Source: Anaerolineae bacterium (GTDB taxonomy: Bacteria; Chloroflexota; Anaerolineae; Aggregatilineales; Phototrophicaceae). From it: a stretch of 64,000 nucleotides of DNA. The position numbers and the translations under genes are program-made. Location: assembly GCA_022843385.1 (NCBI GenBank), contig JALHNT010000002.1, forward strand, positions 1 to 64,000, read 5' to 3'. The notes under the pieces are model-generated. The model saw only the letters and a list, made by a program, of their open reading frames with translations. It had not been told where the DNA came from and did no database searches. Below are positions 1 to 10,400 of this stretch, piece after piece (position 1 is the stretch's first letter; each line of letters opens with the position of its first letter).

Positions 1-334
1 GCAAGCATTTTCTCAGTGGCTATGTCGCGATCCATGAGTTTCGCGTCAATCTCAAGCGCGTCTCCGTTGCTTTCATCTCATCCCTGGTCCGTTTGCACTC
101 TTTCTACCCATGAGCCAAAGATTAAGCGAAGAAATCGATCAATCGGGGGCAAAACCAACAGAAGTCAATAGATTCTGTGCAAATTGCACGATCAGAGGCA
201 GATTACGTTCGATTACATTATCCGTACATTTCTGGCTAAAAACACGATAGATTATCACCAATAAAAGAGCCGACTTTTTAGATGCTCTCAACAACGGCTA
301 ATCTTTCTGGGCTTGAAGAGCCAGGGAGTCAACA
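1..334. other. Left-edge region with no supported gene
   Basis: No coding region can be supported here. Two plus-strand frames stay open from the window edge for about 110-170 bases, and a minus-strand ATG at 34 is open to the edge, but none is long enough to call. The AT-rich part from about 150 to 300 presumably carries the gltB promoter and leader; I could not assign a convincing -35/-10 pair. Confidence 0.4.
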
Positions 335-3300
335 ATGCAGCAAAATCCATCGGACTGTAGTGACCAGGCGTTTCCCCTCCACCCGATCGATACGCAGGAA
401 CATGACGCCTGCGCCCTGATCTGTGCTGTCCGCAAGGGCGGCGAACCCACTCATGGCAACATCAAACGAACGATTGAAGCGCTGACCCGCATGGGGCATC
501 GCACCGGCATCGTCGATGGCGAAGGCGATGGGGTGGGCATTCTGACCGATATTCCGCGACAGCTCTGGGTCAAGCGCCTGGCGCGCGCCGGGTTGCGCTC
601 ATCTGCCGCCTCGAGCCGAAACTTCTGGTTGGCGCATCTGATGATCCCGGCCTCGGCGCGTGGGCGCAGCCAGCATCTGATGGATAAAGTCAGCCAGGAG
701 ATCGCCGCAGCCGGGCTGGATGTGGTCATGGAAGAACCGGGTGTTGTCAACAGCCACATGCTTGGGCCAAATGCCCAGAAAAACGAACCTGAATTCTGGC
801 AGATTGCCGGCATGAACGGCAGCGTTCCGACCGAGCAACTGGAACGCACCCTGTTCCGGGTACAGACCAAACTGGAACGCGATCTGGGGGTTCACTTCCC
901 CTCTTTCTCCTCTCACAGCGTGGTCTATAAGGTACAGGGCACGGTCGAGATTCTGCGCCGCTACTACCCTGAGCTGCGCGACCCGGACTACGCCTCGACC
1001 GTGACGCTAGGTCATGCCCGTTACTCGACCAACACCAACTCGATTTTCGAGCGGGTGCAGCCCTTCGGCGTGATGGGTCACAATGGCGAGTTTAATACCA
1101 TTTCACGCTTCCGTCTGGAAGCAGGAATGATCGGCATCCATCTCGACTCCAACAATTCCGACTCGCAGGACATTGACCGGATGCTGCATACCCTGTGCAT
1201 GGAATTCGGCATGGATCTGATCGAGGCGATGGAGTACGTCTTCCCGCCCCACAAACATGACCTGATGCAGGGTTCAGCCGACATTCAGGATATGTATACC
1301 AGCATCCGCCGGTCATTCGGCCCCTTTGCCCAAGGGCCTGCGGCTGTCGCCGGACGCCAGGGCGATACCTGCGTATTCGGTGTCGATGCGCTGGGTCTGC
1401 GCCCGTTGTGGTTTGGCGAAACCGAAAAAGAATACTTCGCGACTTCTGAACGCGGCGTTTACTTCCTCGATATGATGGTCTCGGAGCCAAAGCCCCTCGC
1501 CCCAGGGGAAAAGATCGCGATCAAGCTGAAGGCCGGAAAAGGCATCGAAGTGCTGGATTATCCGGCCATTCAGCGCCATGTCCTCAACCGGCAGCGGGAT
1601 CGCGGGATGGTCTTCAACACGCAGCAGAGCGGCATCTGGTCGCTGGGCGGGCTGTCGAACGGTGAGAGTCAACCGCACAAACCGGCGGGCAATCCACCGT
1701 CGGGTGGCAGCCCGGTTGCGGTTGCGGAGGCCCCTCAGGCGATGGCAACCGTTGTGGCGACGCGGATGCTCACTCCGTGGCAGCAGCGGATAACGCCGGT
1801 CAACGCCAATACGATGGCCGCGCTCGGTTGGGAACGCTACCACGTTCAGTTCATGGAAACCATCGCTGAGTCGCATAAGGAACAGGTTGGCTCGCTGGGC
1901 TGGGATGGCGCGTTGGCGGCACTCAGCCATACCCGCATCAACATCGCTGATTACTTCAAGGAAACGGTCGCGGTCGTCACCAACCCGGCGATTGACCGTG
2001 AGCGCGAAAAAGCCCAGTTCTCCACCAGCATGTTGATCGGTGCCCGCCCGTCGGTCGGTCACAATGATAATGTCAACGACATCCTGGTTGAACTGAAAAC
2101 GCCGGCGCTGCTGGGCGGTCTGGAGCTGCTGGGCACAGCCGATGAGCTGCGGACAATCGCCGAGAAGAACGGCACCCTGCTGATCGAAGATCTGCTGGAC
2201 ATCTTCGGTGATCGGGCGCTGGTGATCTCCATGAGCGCGGCGCTGGATGAAGGCATTCAGGATGCGCTGGATCGGATTCAGCAGGCGGCGGTCGAAGCTG
2301 CTCTGAGCGGTGTGCAATGTCTGGTGCTGGACGACACGGAAATCTTCGATGGTCAACGCCTGTGGATGGACCCGCTGCTGGTCACCTCGGCTGTCGATCA
2401 GGCCCTCCGTAATGCCCCGTACTCACCCAGCCTGCGCCGTCAGGTGGGTGTGATTGTGCGCTCCGGTTCATTGCGTGATTTCCACGATCTGGCATTGTGC
2501 GTGGCGTTGGGAGCCAACGGACTCGTCCCCTATGCCATGTATGCAGTGGCGCTAGGCATCGCGCCCAAGCCGCCCAAGCAGGAGATTCCGGCAGACATCC
2601 GCGCCAAGCAACTCAGTGGGTTGCTGAAAGTCATCAACGGTGGCATCGAAAAGATCATCTCGACCATCGGCTGCCATGAGCTGCGTGGCTACGGTCATTC
2701 GTTCAGTTCGGTCGGTCTGGCGACCAGCCTGGCCCCCTACTTCAATACACCAAATTACTTCGGTTCAGAAGCGCGCGGGCTGACCTTCACCGATCTGAAG
2801 GATGATGCTGAAGAGCGCGCGGCTGAACTGCGCGGCGAGAAGCCCGGCAAACTGGCGAATGCCGACCGGCTGTATCCCAAGATGTGGAAAAAGATTGAGG
2901 ATGTGGCGCACGGCGAACTGAGCCTGGAAGAATACACCCAGGAAATGTTCACGCTGGAAGACGAGATTCCAGTGGCGCTGCGGCATGTCATTGGTCTGAA
3001 GACGCTGGAAAAGAGCGAGGTCGATCCCGATGAAGTGGACATCACCATCGGGCATCACTCGATGCCAGCCATCATCGGTGCCATGTCGTTCGGCTCGCAG
3101 GGTGAACTGGCTTACAAGGCTTATGGTGAAGCCGCTTACCGCTTGAACACCATCTGCGTCAACGGTGAAGGCGGCGAACTGGCGGATGTCATGGGGCGGT
3201 ATCCACGCAATCGTGGCAATCAGATCGCCTCGGCGCGGTTCGGGGTGAACATTGAGTTCCTCAACTCGTGCGACTATCTGGAGATCAAAATTGGTCAGGG

Positions 3301-5014
3301 GGCGAAACCCGGCGAAGGCGGTCAGCTCCCCGGCTACAAGGTGACGGAACAGGTGGCAGCGGCGCGCAAGACCACCCCCGGCGTTGATCTGATCTCGCCC
3401 AGCAACAATCATGATCTGTACTCGATTGAAGACCTGGCGCAGTTGATCGATGAACTCAAGACCGCCAATCCGCATGCCAAAGTCTCGGTCAAAATCCCGG
3501 TTGTCCCCGGCGTCGGCGTGATCGCAGTGGGCGTGGCAAAAGCTGGCGCGGACATCATCAATATCACCGGTTACGATGGCGGCACTGGCGCGGCACGTTC
3601 GCACTCGCTGCGGCATGTCGGCCTGCCGGCGGAGATCGGCGTGTGGTTGTCGCACCGCGCCTTGAGCGAAAGCGGCCTGCGCGATGATGTTGAGTTGTGG
3701 GCGGATGGCGGCATGAAAAGTGGGCGCGATGTCGTCAAGATGCTGTGCCTGGGGGCGAATCGCGTCGGTTTCGGCACACTGGCGATGGTGGCAGTCGGCT
3801 GCACCATTTGTCGCAAGTGTCACGAAGGCACCTGTCATGTCGGCATCACCACCCACGTCAAGACCAAAGAAGAAGCGACGCTCAAGGGCATCAAGCACTT
3901 CGAGCCACGCGACTACGATATGGCGGTCGAAGGGATTGTCAACGTCTTCCACATGCTGTCAGACGACATCCGCAAATGGACCGCCCGGCTGGGCTTCACC
4001 CGGACGCAAGACCTGGTAGGTCGGGCGGATCTGCTGGAACAGATCGCCATGCATGACCGGATTGACCTCAGCCCGCTGCTGAGACGCGCTCCCCAGAACG
4101 CCAAGCGCGCCCTGCAACCGGGCGTGGGCAAGCGTCTGGTGCGTCCGCGCAACACCCTGACTATTCAGATCACCTCGACCATCGCCCAGCAGGTCGAAGC
4201 TGGCGAACGCGAACTGACCTATGATGACGAGCAGGTGATGGCGATGGATCGCGCACTCGGCACGCACCTGGCTGGGGCGATCAAACGTGGCGACTTCCTG
4301 AACGCTGATCTGGTGGAAGCCGTCCACCTGAACTTCAGCAACTCGGCTATCCCCGGCAATGGTCTGGCGGCTTTCCTGGATGCGCCGCTGGATGTGATGG
4401 TTGAAGGTGGGGCGCAGGATGGCGCGGCCAAGTGTTCACGCGGCGGCACCCTGACGATCCTGAAGGGGTTGAACCACAACGGTCAGCGACTCGATGGTTC
4501 GGTTGGCAAGAGCTTCGCTTATGGTGCACAGGGCGGGCGCTTCATTGTGCAGGGCAACGCCGATACCCGTGCCTGCATTCGACTCAGCGGGGCTGATGTG
4601 ATCTTCGGTGGCGAAGTGAATGAGCCGCTGCGCGACGAACTGGGCGGTCTGGCAGCGCGGTCTAACCTGAAGGGCTATGCCTGCGAATACATGACCTCCG
4701 GGCGCGTGATGGTGCTGGGCGACCCAGGCCCCTGGATGTGCGCGGGTATGTCCGGCGGCGCGATCTACCAGCGCATTCAACCGGAGATGAACCTGACGGT
4801 TGAGGCCATCAAGCGGCGCATCGCCGAAGGTGCGACAGTGGACATCTTCCCGCTGGATGAACGCGGGACTGAAGATGTGCGCGAACTGCTGAACATTTAC
4901 ATCCAGACGCTGGAAGTGAACAACCAACCGCAGGCGGCGCAGCATCTATATGCCCTGCTGCAACGGCCGCAGGATCACTTCGTCAAGATTGCTCCACCGA
5001 CACGCAAGAACTAA
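335..5014 (+). CDS. gltB: Glutamate synthase large subunit (GOGAT)
   Basis: Makes two glutamates from glutamine and 2-oxoglutarate, the main route of ammonia assimilation under low nitrogen. The order of domains is complete. An N-terminal class II glutamine amidotransferase has its nucleophile at Cys26 (EHDAC), exposed after propeptide removal. A central domain is followed by the FMN/2-oxoglutarate domain (GGTGAA). The [3Fe-4S] ligands fit the C-x5-C-x4-C spacing at Cys1156, Cys1162 and Cys1167, with an extra Cys1159 between them. The C-terminal GXGXG beta-helix is also present. At 1559 residues it is slightly long; a Pro/Gly/Ser-rich insert at about residues 442-468 separates the amidotransferase from the central domain. 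A purine-rich site (AGGGAG) lies about 6 bases upstream of the ATG. No gltD (NADPH-oxidising small subunit) lies downstream, so the electron donor may be encoded elsewhere or be ferredoxin. Confidence 0.95.
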   Translation: MQQNPSDCSDQAFPLHPIDTQEHDACALICAVRKGGEPTHGNIKRTIEALTRMGHRTGIVDGEGDGVGILTDIPRQLWVKRLARAGLRSSAASSRNFWLAHLMIPASARGRSQHLMDKVSQEIAAAGLDVVMEEPGVVNSHMLGPNAQKNEPEFWQIAGMNGSVPTEQLERTLFRVQTKLERDLGVHFPSFSSHSVVYKVQGTVEILRRYYPELRDPDYASTVTLGHARYSTNTNSIFERVQPFGVMGHNGEFNTISRFRLEAGMIGIHLDSNNSDSQDIDRMLHTLCMEFGMDLIEAMEYVFPPHKHDLMQGSADIQDMYTSIRRSFGPFAQGPAAVAGRQGDTCVFGVDALGLRPLWFGETEKEYFATSERGVYFLDMMVSEPKPLAPGEKIAIKLKAGKGIEVLDYPAIQRHVLNRQRDRGMVFNTQQSGIWSLGGLSNGESQPHKPAGNPPSGGSPVAVAEAPQAMATVVATRMLTPWQQRITPVNANTMAALGWERYHVQFMETIAESHKEQVGSLGWDGALAALSHTRINIADYFKETVAVVTNPAIDREREKAQFSTSMLIGARPSVGHNDNVNDILVELKTPALLGGLELLGTADELRTIAEKNGTLLIEDLLDIFGDRALVISMSAALDEGIQDALDRIQQAAVEAALSGVQCLVLDDTEIFDGQRLWMDPLLVTSAVDQALRNAPYSPSLRRQVGVIVRSGSLRDFHDLALCVALGANGLVPYAMYAVALGIAPKPPKQEIPADIRAKQLSGLLKVINGGIEKIISTIGCHELRGYGHSFSSVGLATSLAPYFNTPNYFGSEARGLTFTDLKDDAEERAAELRGEKPGKLANADRLYPKMWKKIEDVAHGELSLEEYTQEMFTLEDEIPVALRHVIGLKTLEKSEVDPDEVDITIGHHSMPAIIGAMSFGSQGELAYKAYGEAAYRLNTICVNGEGGELADVMGRYPRNRGNQIASARFGVNIEFLNSCDYLEIKIGQGAKPGEGGQLPGYKVTEQVAAARKTTPGVDLISPSNNHDLYSIEDLAQLIDELKTANPHAKVSVKIPVVPGVGVIAVGVAKAGADIINITGYDGGTGAARSHSLRHVGLPAEIGVWLSHRALSESGLRDDVELWADGGMKSGRDVVKMLCLGANRVGFGTLAMVAVGCTICRKCHEGTCHVGITTHVKTKEEATLKGIKHFEPRDYDMAVEGIVNVFHMLSDDIRKWTARLGFTRTQDLVGRADLLEQIAMHDRIDLSPLLRRAPQNAKRALQPGVGKRLVRPRNTLTIQITSTIAQQVEAGERELTYDDEQVMAMDRALGTHLAGAIKRGDFLNADLVEAVHLNFSNSAIPGNGLAAFLDAPLDVMVEGGAQDGAAKCSRGGTLTILKGLNHNGQRLDGSVGKSFAYGAQGGRFIVQGNADTRACIRLSGADVIFGGEVNEPLRDELGGLAARSNLKGYACEYMTSGRVMVLGDPGPWMCAGMSGGAIYQRIQPEMNLTVEAIKRRIAEGATVDIFPLDERGTEDVRELLNIYIQTLEVNNQPQAAQHLYALLQRPQDHFVKIAPPTRKN

Positions 5015-5035
5015 ACCTGCCGCATCTGTATCATC

Positions 5036-5070
5036 ACAGAGCTGCTGCCTTCACTGTGCAGCAGCTCTGT
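5036..5070 (+). terminator. Stem-loop terminator of gltB
   Basis: Perfect 13-bp inverted repeat (ACAGAGCTGCTGC and its complement) around a 9-base loop, 22 bases after the gltB stop. The following U-tract is weak, so termination may be only partly intrinsic. Confidence 0.7.
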
Positions 5071-5121
5071 TGCTGATTATCCTGATGTGACTAATCTGGC
5101 TTGGCTGACCGACAGCGTGAC

Positions 5122-5454
5122 CTAGCTGATCGGCTCTGGGTCCTCGAAGTGGACGTTCTGATCAATCAGAGGCATCGCATCGTGCGTTGTTCGCACAGCG
5201 ATGTGGTCACAGGTTGCCATCGTATGCCGCCACCATTCACGCTCATCCCAGGCGGGCCCCCAGGGATCATCGGTTGCATACTGCGCCAGCCACCAATCGC
5301 GGCAGGCTTCGCAGCAAAAGTCTCGTTCCGGCGAGGCATCTTTATCACGCTGAAGGACAGTCTGCCCTTCAGGGTAACGGCGCAAATAGTAGTCCATTTC
5401 GATTTCAGAACCGCATCCATCACAGATGCGAGTGGGTATCAATTTGATGCTCAT
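5122..5454 (-). CDS. Small zinc-ribbon-like protein, unknown function
   Basis: A 110-residue acidic, Trp-rich protein. It has two cysteine knuckles, CDGC near residue 11 and CCEAC near residue 48, which could bind one zinc ion as in treble-clef or zinc-ribbon folds. The rest (WWLAQYATDDPWGP and WDEREWW) resembles no family I can name. The start is well supported: GAGGAG lies 5-6 bases before the ATG. It is transcribed in the same direction as the PucR-type gene upstream, 97 bases away, with a perfect palindrome in between that could be its operator. No function is proposed. Confidence 0.75.
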   Translation of the reverse strand: MSIKLIPTRICDGCGSEIEMDYYLRRYPEGQTVLQRDKDASPERDFCCEACRDWWLAQYATDDPWGPAWDEREWWRHTMATCDHIAVRTTHDAMPLIDQNVHFEDPEPIS

Positions 5455-5517
5455 GGAGACTCCTCAGACAATCTTGCCTTCATTCTCTATTCAAGATCAT
5501 CCGAGTAATTGCGACTA

Positions 5518-5531
5518 GTGACAAATGTCAC
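5518..5531. promoter_or_regulatory. Operator-like palindrome
   Basis: Perfect inverted repeat GTGACA-AA-TGTCAC between the PucR-type gene and the downstream zinc-ribbon gene. The size and symmetry suit a dimeric HTH regulator. The binding protein is unknown; autoregulation by the neighbouring PucR-type protein is one possibility. Confidence 0.4.
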
Positions 5532-5551
5532 AATCCAACAAAAACCGATCA

Positions 5552-7192
5552 TCAACCTCCGGCAACGGTTGCCAGCACCCGTTGAATCTTGAGCGCCAGA
5601 TGCAGGATGAGCCGATTATCTGGGTCATCGAGATTCATCTCGGTCAGTTCGGCGATGCGCTGCAAGCGATACACCAGCGTGTTGCGATGCACATCCAGGT
5701 CGGTCGCGGCCTGCGCCAGGTTGCCATTGGCCTTGAAGAATCCGTTCAGAGTACGGATGAGATCACCATTTTTCTGCTTGTCATGCTCGACCAGTTTGCC
5801 CAGCGTCTCATTGTGAAAGCGGCGCAGATGATCGAGATTGCGTTCCTTCAGAGCCAGGAGCAGTTGGAACAATTTCAGGTCGCCATAGAAGGTCGTCTGT
5901 TCACGATCACCCAACTCGTTGGCGATGCTGACCGCATCCTTCGCTTCGCGGTATGACTCACGCAGGCTGGAAAGCCCGGTGACAGGCCGGCTGATCCCCG
6001 AACCCACTACCCCGCTTGGGGTACGCGCCGCCAGTTGATCGCGCACTTCTTCCACCAACCGGCGAACGCGCGGCATATGTGCCGGGGTCTCCAGCGGATA
6101 TAACGCCACAATCACATCAACATACTGCCCCACTGCCCCATTGATCTGCCGTCGCACCATATCATCGCGCACTAGCGAGATGAGCGACTCCAACGGCAGC
6201 GGCGCACCTGCGCGGGTCGAAGCCCGAAATACCGCCACCATATAGCCCGAACCAACATCAAAACCCGATTGCTGGGCGCGGGTTGTCAGCAGGTCATCAT
6301 CGGCGGGCGTACCGCTCAGCCACATCTGAATCCAGTCGCCACGCGCCTGCTCGACAGCGAAGGCGATGGCCTTGTTCTTCGCCAGTTCGATGGCACACAC
6401 ATCGGCTCCATAGGACATGACGAGCCGGTCAAATTCGTCCAACGGTGTCTGCTTATCCACCAGCGACAAGTAACCCGCTACCCGCTTCTCGACCTTCAGG
6501 ACAGTCGTATAGCCGAGCGGGCTGGGGGCAATGCTGCCCTCGGTGTCGGGTGCATCCCGTTCCAGCCAGTTCTGAAACGCCCCATAAGGCAGGGTTTGCA
6601 AAATCGCTCGTCCACTAGTACCCAGTCGGCGCGTGACATTGGGATAGACCTGTGCCATCAGCACACCAGCATCATCATGAACGACGACTGGGCGCGCCGT
6701 CGCCCGCGCCACAATTTGCAGCAGGCTGTTGAGATCACGATTTTCAGCCGCCAGGCGCGTCAATTGCCGCTGAATTTCCATCGCCCGTTGGTTCAACTGG
6801 GCGGTGTAGTTGGCGATGAGCGTATTGACCGAGCGCTCGATGCGCGTCAGATTGCTATCATCCGGCAGCGCCAGCAGACCAATCTGGCAATCGGTAGCGA
6901 TGGTGATGGCGGCGTCAGAAACATCATCAATCACAGCAACCGCCCCGACCCCGACCTGTGCCAGGCTTTGCACCACTTCAGACAGCGTCAGTCGGCTGTT
7001 ATAACTGCGCAGCACATCCATCGAGACCAGCGCCAGCTCACCCCCATAGACATCGGGGAAAGCCGGGGGCTGGGCGCGAACCGTGACAGCCCAGTTGATG
7101 GCTTGCTCCGGCGACCCGGCTGCCAGCGTGGTACCCAGAGGCAAGGCGAATTGCAGCAATGCCTGTAATGTTGTTGAATTGTTTTCGCTCAT
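5552..7192 (-). CDS. PucR-family transcriptional regulator
   Basis: A 546-residue cytoplasmic regulator. The N-terminal ~120 residues match the purine-catabolism regulator domain (GGELALVSMDVLR, then VGAVAVIDD). A central GAF-like sensor region follows, starting near the ARPVVVHDD segment. The C-terminal HTH_30 (PucR/CdaR type) domain has the typical NLAQAATDLDVHRNTLVYRL helix-turn-helix. Relatives control purine, proline, sugar-diacid or polyketide genes, so the ligand cannot be read from the sequence. I place the start at the ATG giving MSENN, preceded by GAGG about 9 bases away; the longer frame upstream has no ribosome binding site. No purine catabolism genes are adjacent. A possible promoter lies 90-120 bases upstream. 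Confidence 0.88.
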   Translation of the reverse strand: MSENNSTTLQALLQFALPLGTTLAAGSPEQAINWAVTVRAQPPAFPDVYGGELALVSMDVLRSYNSRLTLSEVVQSLAQVGVGAVAVIDDVSDAAITIATDCQIGLLALPDDSNLTRIERSVNTLIANYTAQLNQRAMEIQRQLTRLAAENRDLNSLLQIVARATARPVVVHDDAGVLMAQVYPNVTRRLGTSGRAILQTLPYGAFQNWLERDAPDTEGSIAPSPLGYTTVLKVEKRVAGYLSLVDKQTPLDEFDRLVMSYGADVCAIELAKNKAIAFAVEQARGDWIQMWLSGTPADDDLLTTRAQQSGFDVGSGYMVAVFRASTRAGAPLPLESLISLVRDDMVRRQINGAVGQYVDVIVALYPLETPAHMPRVRRLVEEVRDQLAARTPSGVVGSGISRPVTGLSSLRESYREAKDAVSIANELGDREQTTFYGDLKLFQLLLALKERNLDHLRRFHNETLGKLVEHDKQKNGDLIRTLNGFFKANGNLAQAATDLDVHRNTLVYRLQRIAELTEMNLDDPDNRLILHLALKIQRVLATVAGG

Positions 7193-7282
7193 ACTTGAAC
7201 CTCGCCAATGGTGACATTGTAATCTGCGTAACAACCAGTGGCGATAACAGTTTCCCACAATGGAAATTGGCACGATTTAGCT

Positions 7283-7312
7283 ATTATAACCAAACCTATA
7301 GAGATCAGCCAA
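7283..7312 (-). promoter_or_regulatory. Probable promoter of the PucR-type gene
   Basis: On the minus strand TTGGCT and a perfect TATAAT are separated by 18 bases, placing the start of transcription about 80 bases before the ATG. The -10 is convincing and the -35 is weak. Confidence 0.5.
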
Positions 7313-7360
7313 AAAGATGACGCCTGTAGTGGGTCTCAATCTGGCATATTCGACCAAACA

Positions 7361-7388
7361 AAAAGGGCGAGTTTCAACCCGCCCTTTT
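7361..7388 (-). terminator. Rho-independent terminator of ileS
   Basis: Inverted repeat AAAAGGGCG/CGCCCTTTT with a 10-base loop. It lies 22 bases after the ileS stop and is followed on the minus strand by TTTTTG. This is a classic intrinsic terminator. Confidence 0.85.
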
Positions 7389-7409
7389 CGTTGCTTTGTC
7401 AACATTAGC

Positions 7410-10400
7410 CTATGATGTTACGCGCTGCACACCCAGCACCAGCGACTCGCCGTCGAGCTTCTGACGCTCTTTGTCATCGGTGAAGTCCTGGCGGAAGTAG
7501 CCGTTGGCCGGTTCCTGTGCGTCCAGCGAAACACCTAACGTTTCTGTCCGGATATAGTCGGCATAGGTCTGAATGGCCTTGCCCAGCCGGTCACTAGCGA
7601 CATAACGGATGGCGATGGTATCCGCAATGTTGTAGTCAGCATCCTTACGCATGGTCTGGATGCGACGGACCACTTCACGCGCCAGCCCCTCCATGACCAA
7701 CTCATCGCTCAGGCGAATATCCACCGCCGCCAGATAACCACCGTCCTCAGCAATAGCAAATCCTTCGGACGACTTCTGCTTGACTTCGACTTCCTGCGGA
7801 GTCACTTCAAAGGTTGCGCCATTCACGTCCAGGGTCACGTTCTGCCCACCCAGCAGCAGCTTGGCCCAGCGGGTGATGTCGTCCACCAGGCCTTCACGCA
7901 GCGCTTTCTGCACCGCAGGGAAATCCTTACCCAGCTTTTTGCCCAGGGCACTCGGCAGCGGATTCAGCGCGTAGGAAACGACCTCACCTGCCCCCTGCAA
8001 CACCTTGACCTGCTTCACATTCAGTTCGTTCTGGATCAGCGCCGACAGACGCTCGACCGCGGCAGTTTCTTCTGGCGAACGAGTCACAAACTGGGCGCTT
8101 GCCAGCGGTTGGCGCACGCCGATCTTGACCGTTTCACGGGCGGCACGACCCAGGCTCACCAACCGTTCAACCAGATTCATCTCCCGAATCTTGACCTGAT
8201 CGATCAAGCCTTCGTCAAAGCTCGGCCAACTCGCTAGATGTACACTGTCGGGCGCGCTCTTGTCGACATCGGCCACCAGATTGCGGTACAACGCTTCGCT
8301 CAGGAACGGCATCGCCGGCGCAATCAGCTTGGAAAGTGTGACCAGGCATTCATAGAGGGTGGCATACGCCCCCAGCTTTTCCGCATCCGCCTCTGCCTTC
8401 CAGAAGCGGCGACGGCTCAGACGGACATACCAGTTGCTCAGACGCTCGACAAACACCTGTACCGGGCGGGTGGCGTCCGTGACGTTGTAGCTTTCGTAGG
8501 CTTCGGTCACTTCCTTGACCAGCAGATTCAGTTCCGCCAGCACCCATTGATCGAGCGGATCGCGCTGCTCCAGCGGCGGCTGTGAATTGGCCGGCGACCA
8601 CCCATCCAGGTTGGCATAGGTAACAAAGAACGTATAGGTGTTCCAGAGAGTCCCCCAGAATTTGTTGATGACCTCGCCGACCAGATTGGCCGAGAAACGG
8701 CGCGAGTCGCCCGGCGGGCTGGAGGTATACAGATACCAGCGGAAGGCATCCGCGCCGTGGGCGTTCAGCACATCCCAGGGATCAACGATGTTACCTTTGC
8801 TCTTGGACATCTTCTGGCCTTCTTCATCCAGAATGTGTCCCAGGCAGATGACGTTGCGATAAGCCACTTCGTCAAACAGCATGGTGCTGATGGCGTGCAG
8901 GCTGTAGAACCAACCGCGCGTCTGGTCAATCGCTTCGCAGATATAATCCGCTGGGAACTGCTGCTTGAACAACTCGGCATTCTTGTGCGGATAGCCCCAC
9001 TGGGCCACCGGCATCGCGCCGCTGTCGAACCACACATCGATCACTTCCGGCACTCGCCGCATCAGCCCACCCGTGCCATTGGGATTAGGGAACGTGATGT
9101 CATCAACATGCGGACGATGCAGGTCGAGTCCAGTCAGGTCGCGTCCTGCCAGCTTGCTCAACTCGGCCACGCTGCCCACACATAAGGTCTCACCCGTCTG
9201 TTCATCGACCCAGACCGGCAGCGGCGTCCCCCAGTAGCGTTCACGCCCCAGCGCCCAATCCTTGACCTCTTCCAGCCAGTTGCCGAAGCGCCCTTCCTTG
9301 ATGTGTTCTGGCACCCAGTTGATCTTTTGGTTCAGCCCCACCAGCTTATCGCGGAAAGCAGTTGACCGGATGAACCAGGTATCGCGGGCGTAGTACATCA
9401 ACGGCGTATGATCACGCCAGCAGAACGGATAGTCATGGGTATAGGTCTGCTGCTTGTACATCAGACCGCGCTCGCGCAAGTCGCGGCTGATCTCTGGGTC
9501 AGCTTCCTTGAACCACATGCCGCGGAACTTGGCTACCGCTTCGATGAACGTGCCATCCGGCGCGACGGTTCGCAGCACCGGCAGCTTGTATTTATTGCCA
9601 ACGGTCAGGTCGTCCGCGCCAAAGGCCGGGGCGATGTGAACGATGCCAGTACCATCTTCAGTGCTGACAAAATCGCCCGCCACCACATAGGCATAATCCG
9701 ACTCAACCGGCAGGAAGGTGTAGAGCGGGTTATAGTGCTGCCCCAACAATTCCTTGCCCTTGAAACGTTTGACCACCGTGTACTGTTCCGGGTTGACCAG
9801 CACCTTCTCGACCAAATTGGCGGCCAGGATCAGGTTCTCGGTACCCTCCCCTTTCAGCACCGGCCCTTCGACCTGGACATAATCGATGTTCTCGCCCACT
9901 GCCAGCGCCACATTGCCCGGCAGCGTCCAGGGGGTGGTCGTCCAGACCAGGAAGTACACCCCCGGTTTATCGCGCAGCGGGAAACGCACATACACGCTGG
10001 GGTCATCGACCTCATCGTATCCTTGCGCCAGTTCATGACTGCTCAGGGGCGTGCCGCAGCGGGTGCAGTACGGCACTACTTTGTACCCCTGGAACAGCAG
10101 GTCTTTTTCCCAGAACTGCTTGAGAATCCACCAGATGCTCTCGATGTAGTCGTTGCTGAAGGTGATATAGGCATTATCGAGATCGACCCAGAAAGCGATA
10201 CGTTCGGTCAGCTTTTCCCAATCGGTCAGGTAGCGAAGCACGCTTTGCCGGCATCTGTCGTTGAAGGCGGCGATGCCATAGGCTTCGATCTCGTGCTTGT
10301 GCTTGATGCCGAGTTCTTTCTCAACCTCGATTTCGACGGGCAGACCATGCGTGTCCCAGCCACCAATGCGTCGGCAGTAATGCCCCTGCATCACCTTGTA

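Noticed and set aside
1..171. Partial gene at the left edge
   Set aside because: Both plus-strand frames 1 and 3 and a short minus-strand frame are open to the edge; none shows a recognisable family, so a call would be a guess.
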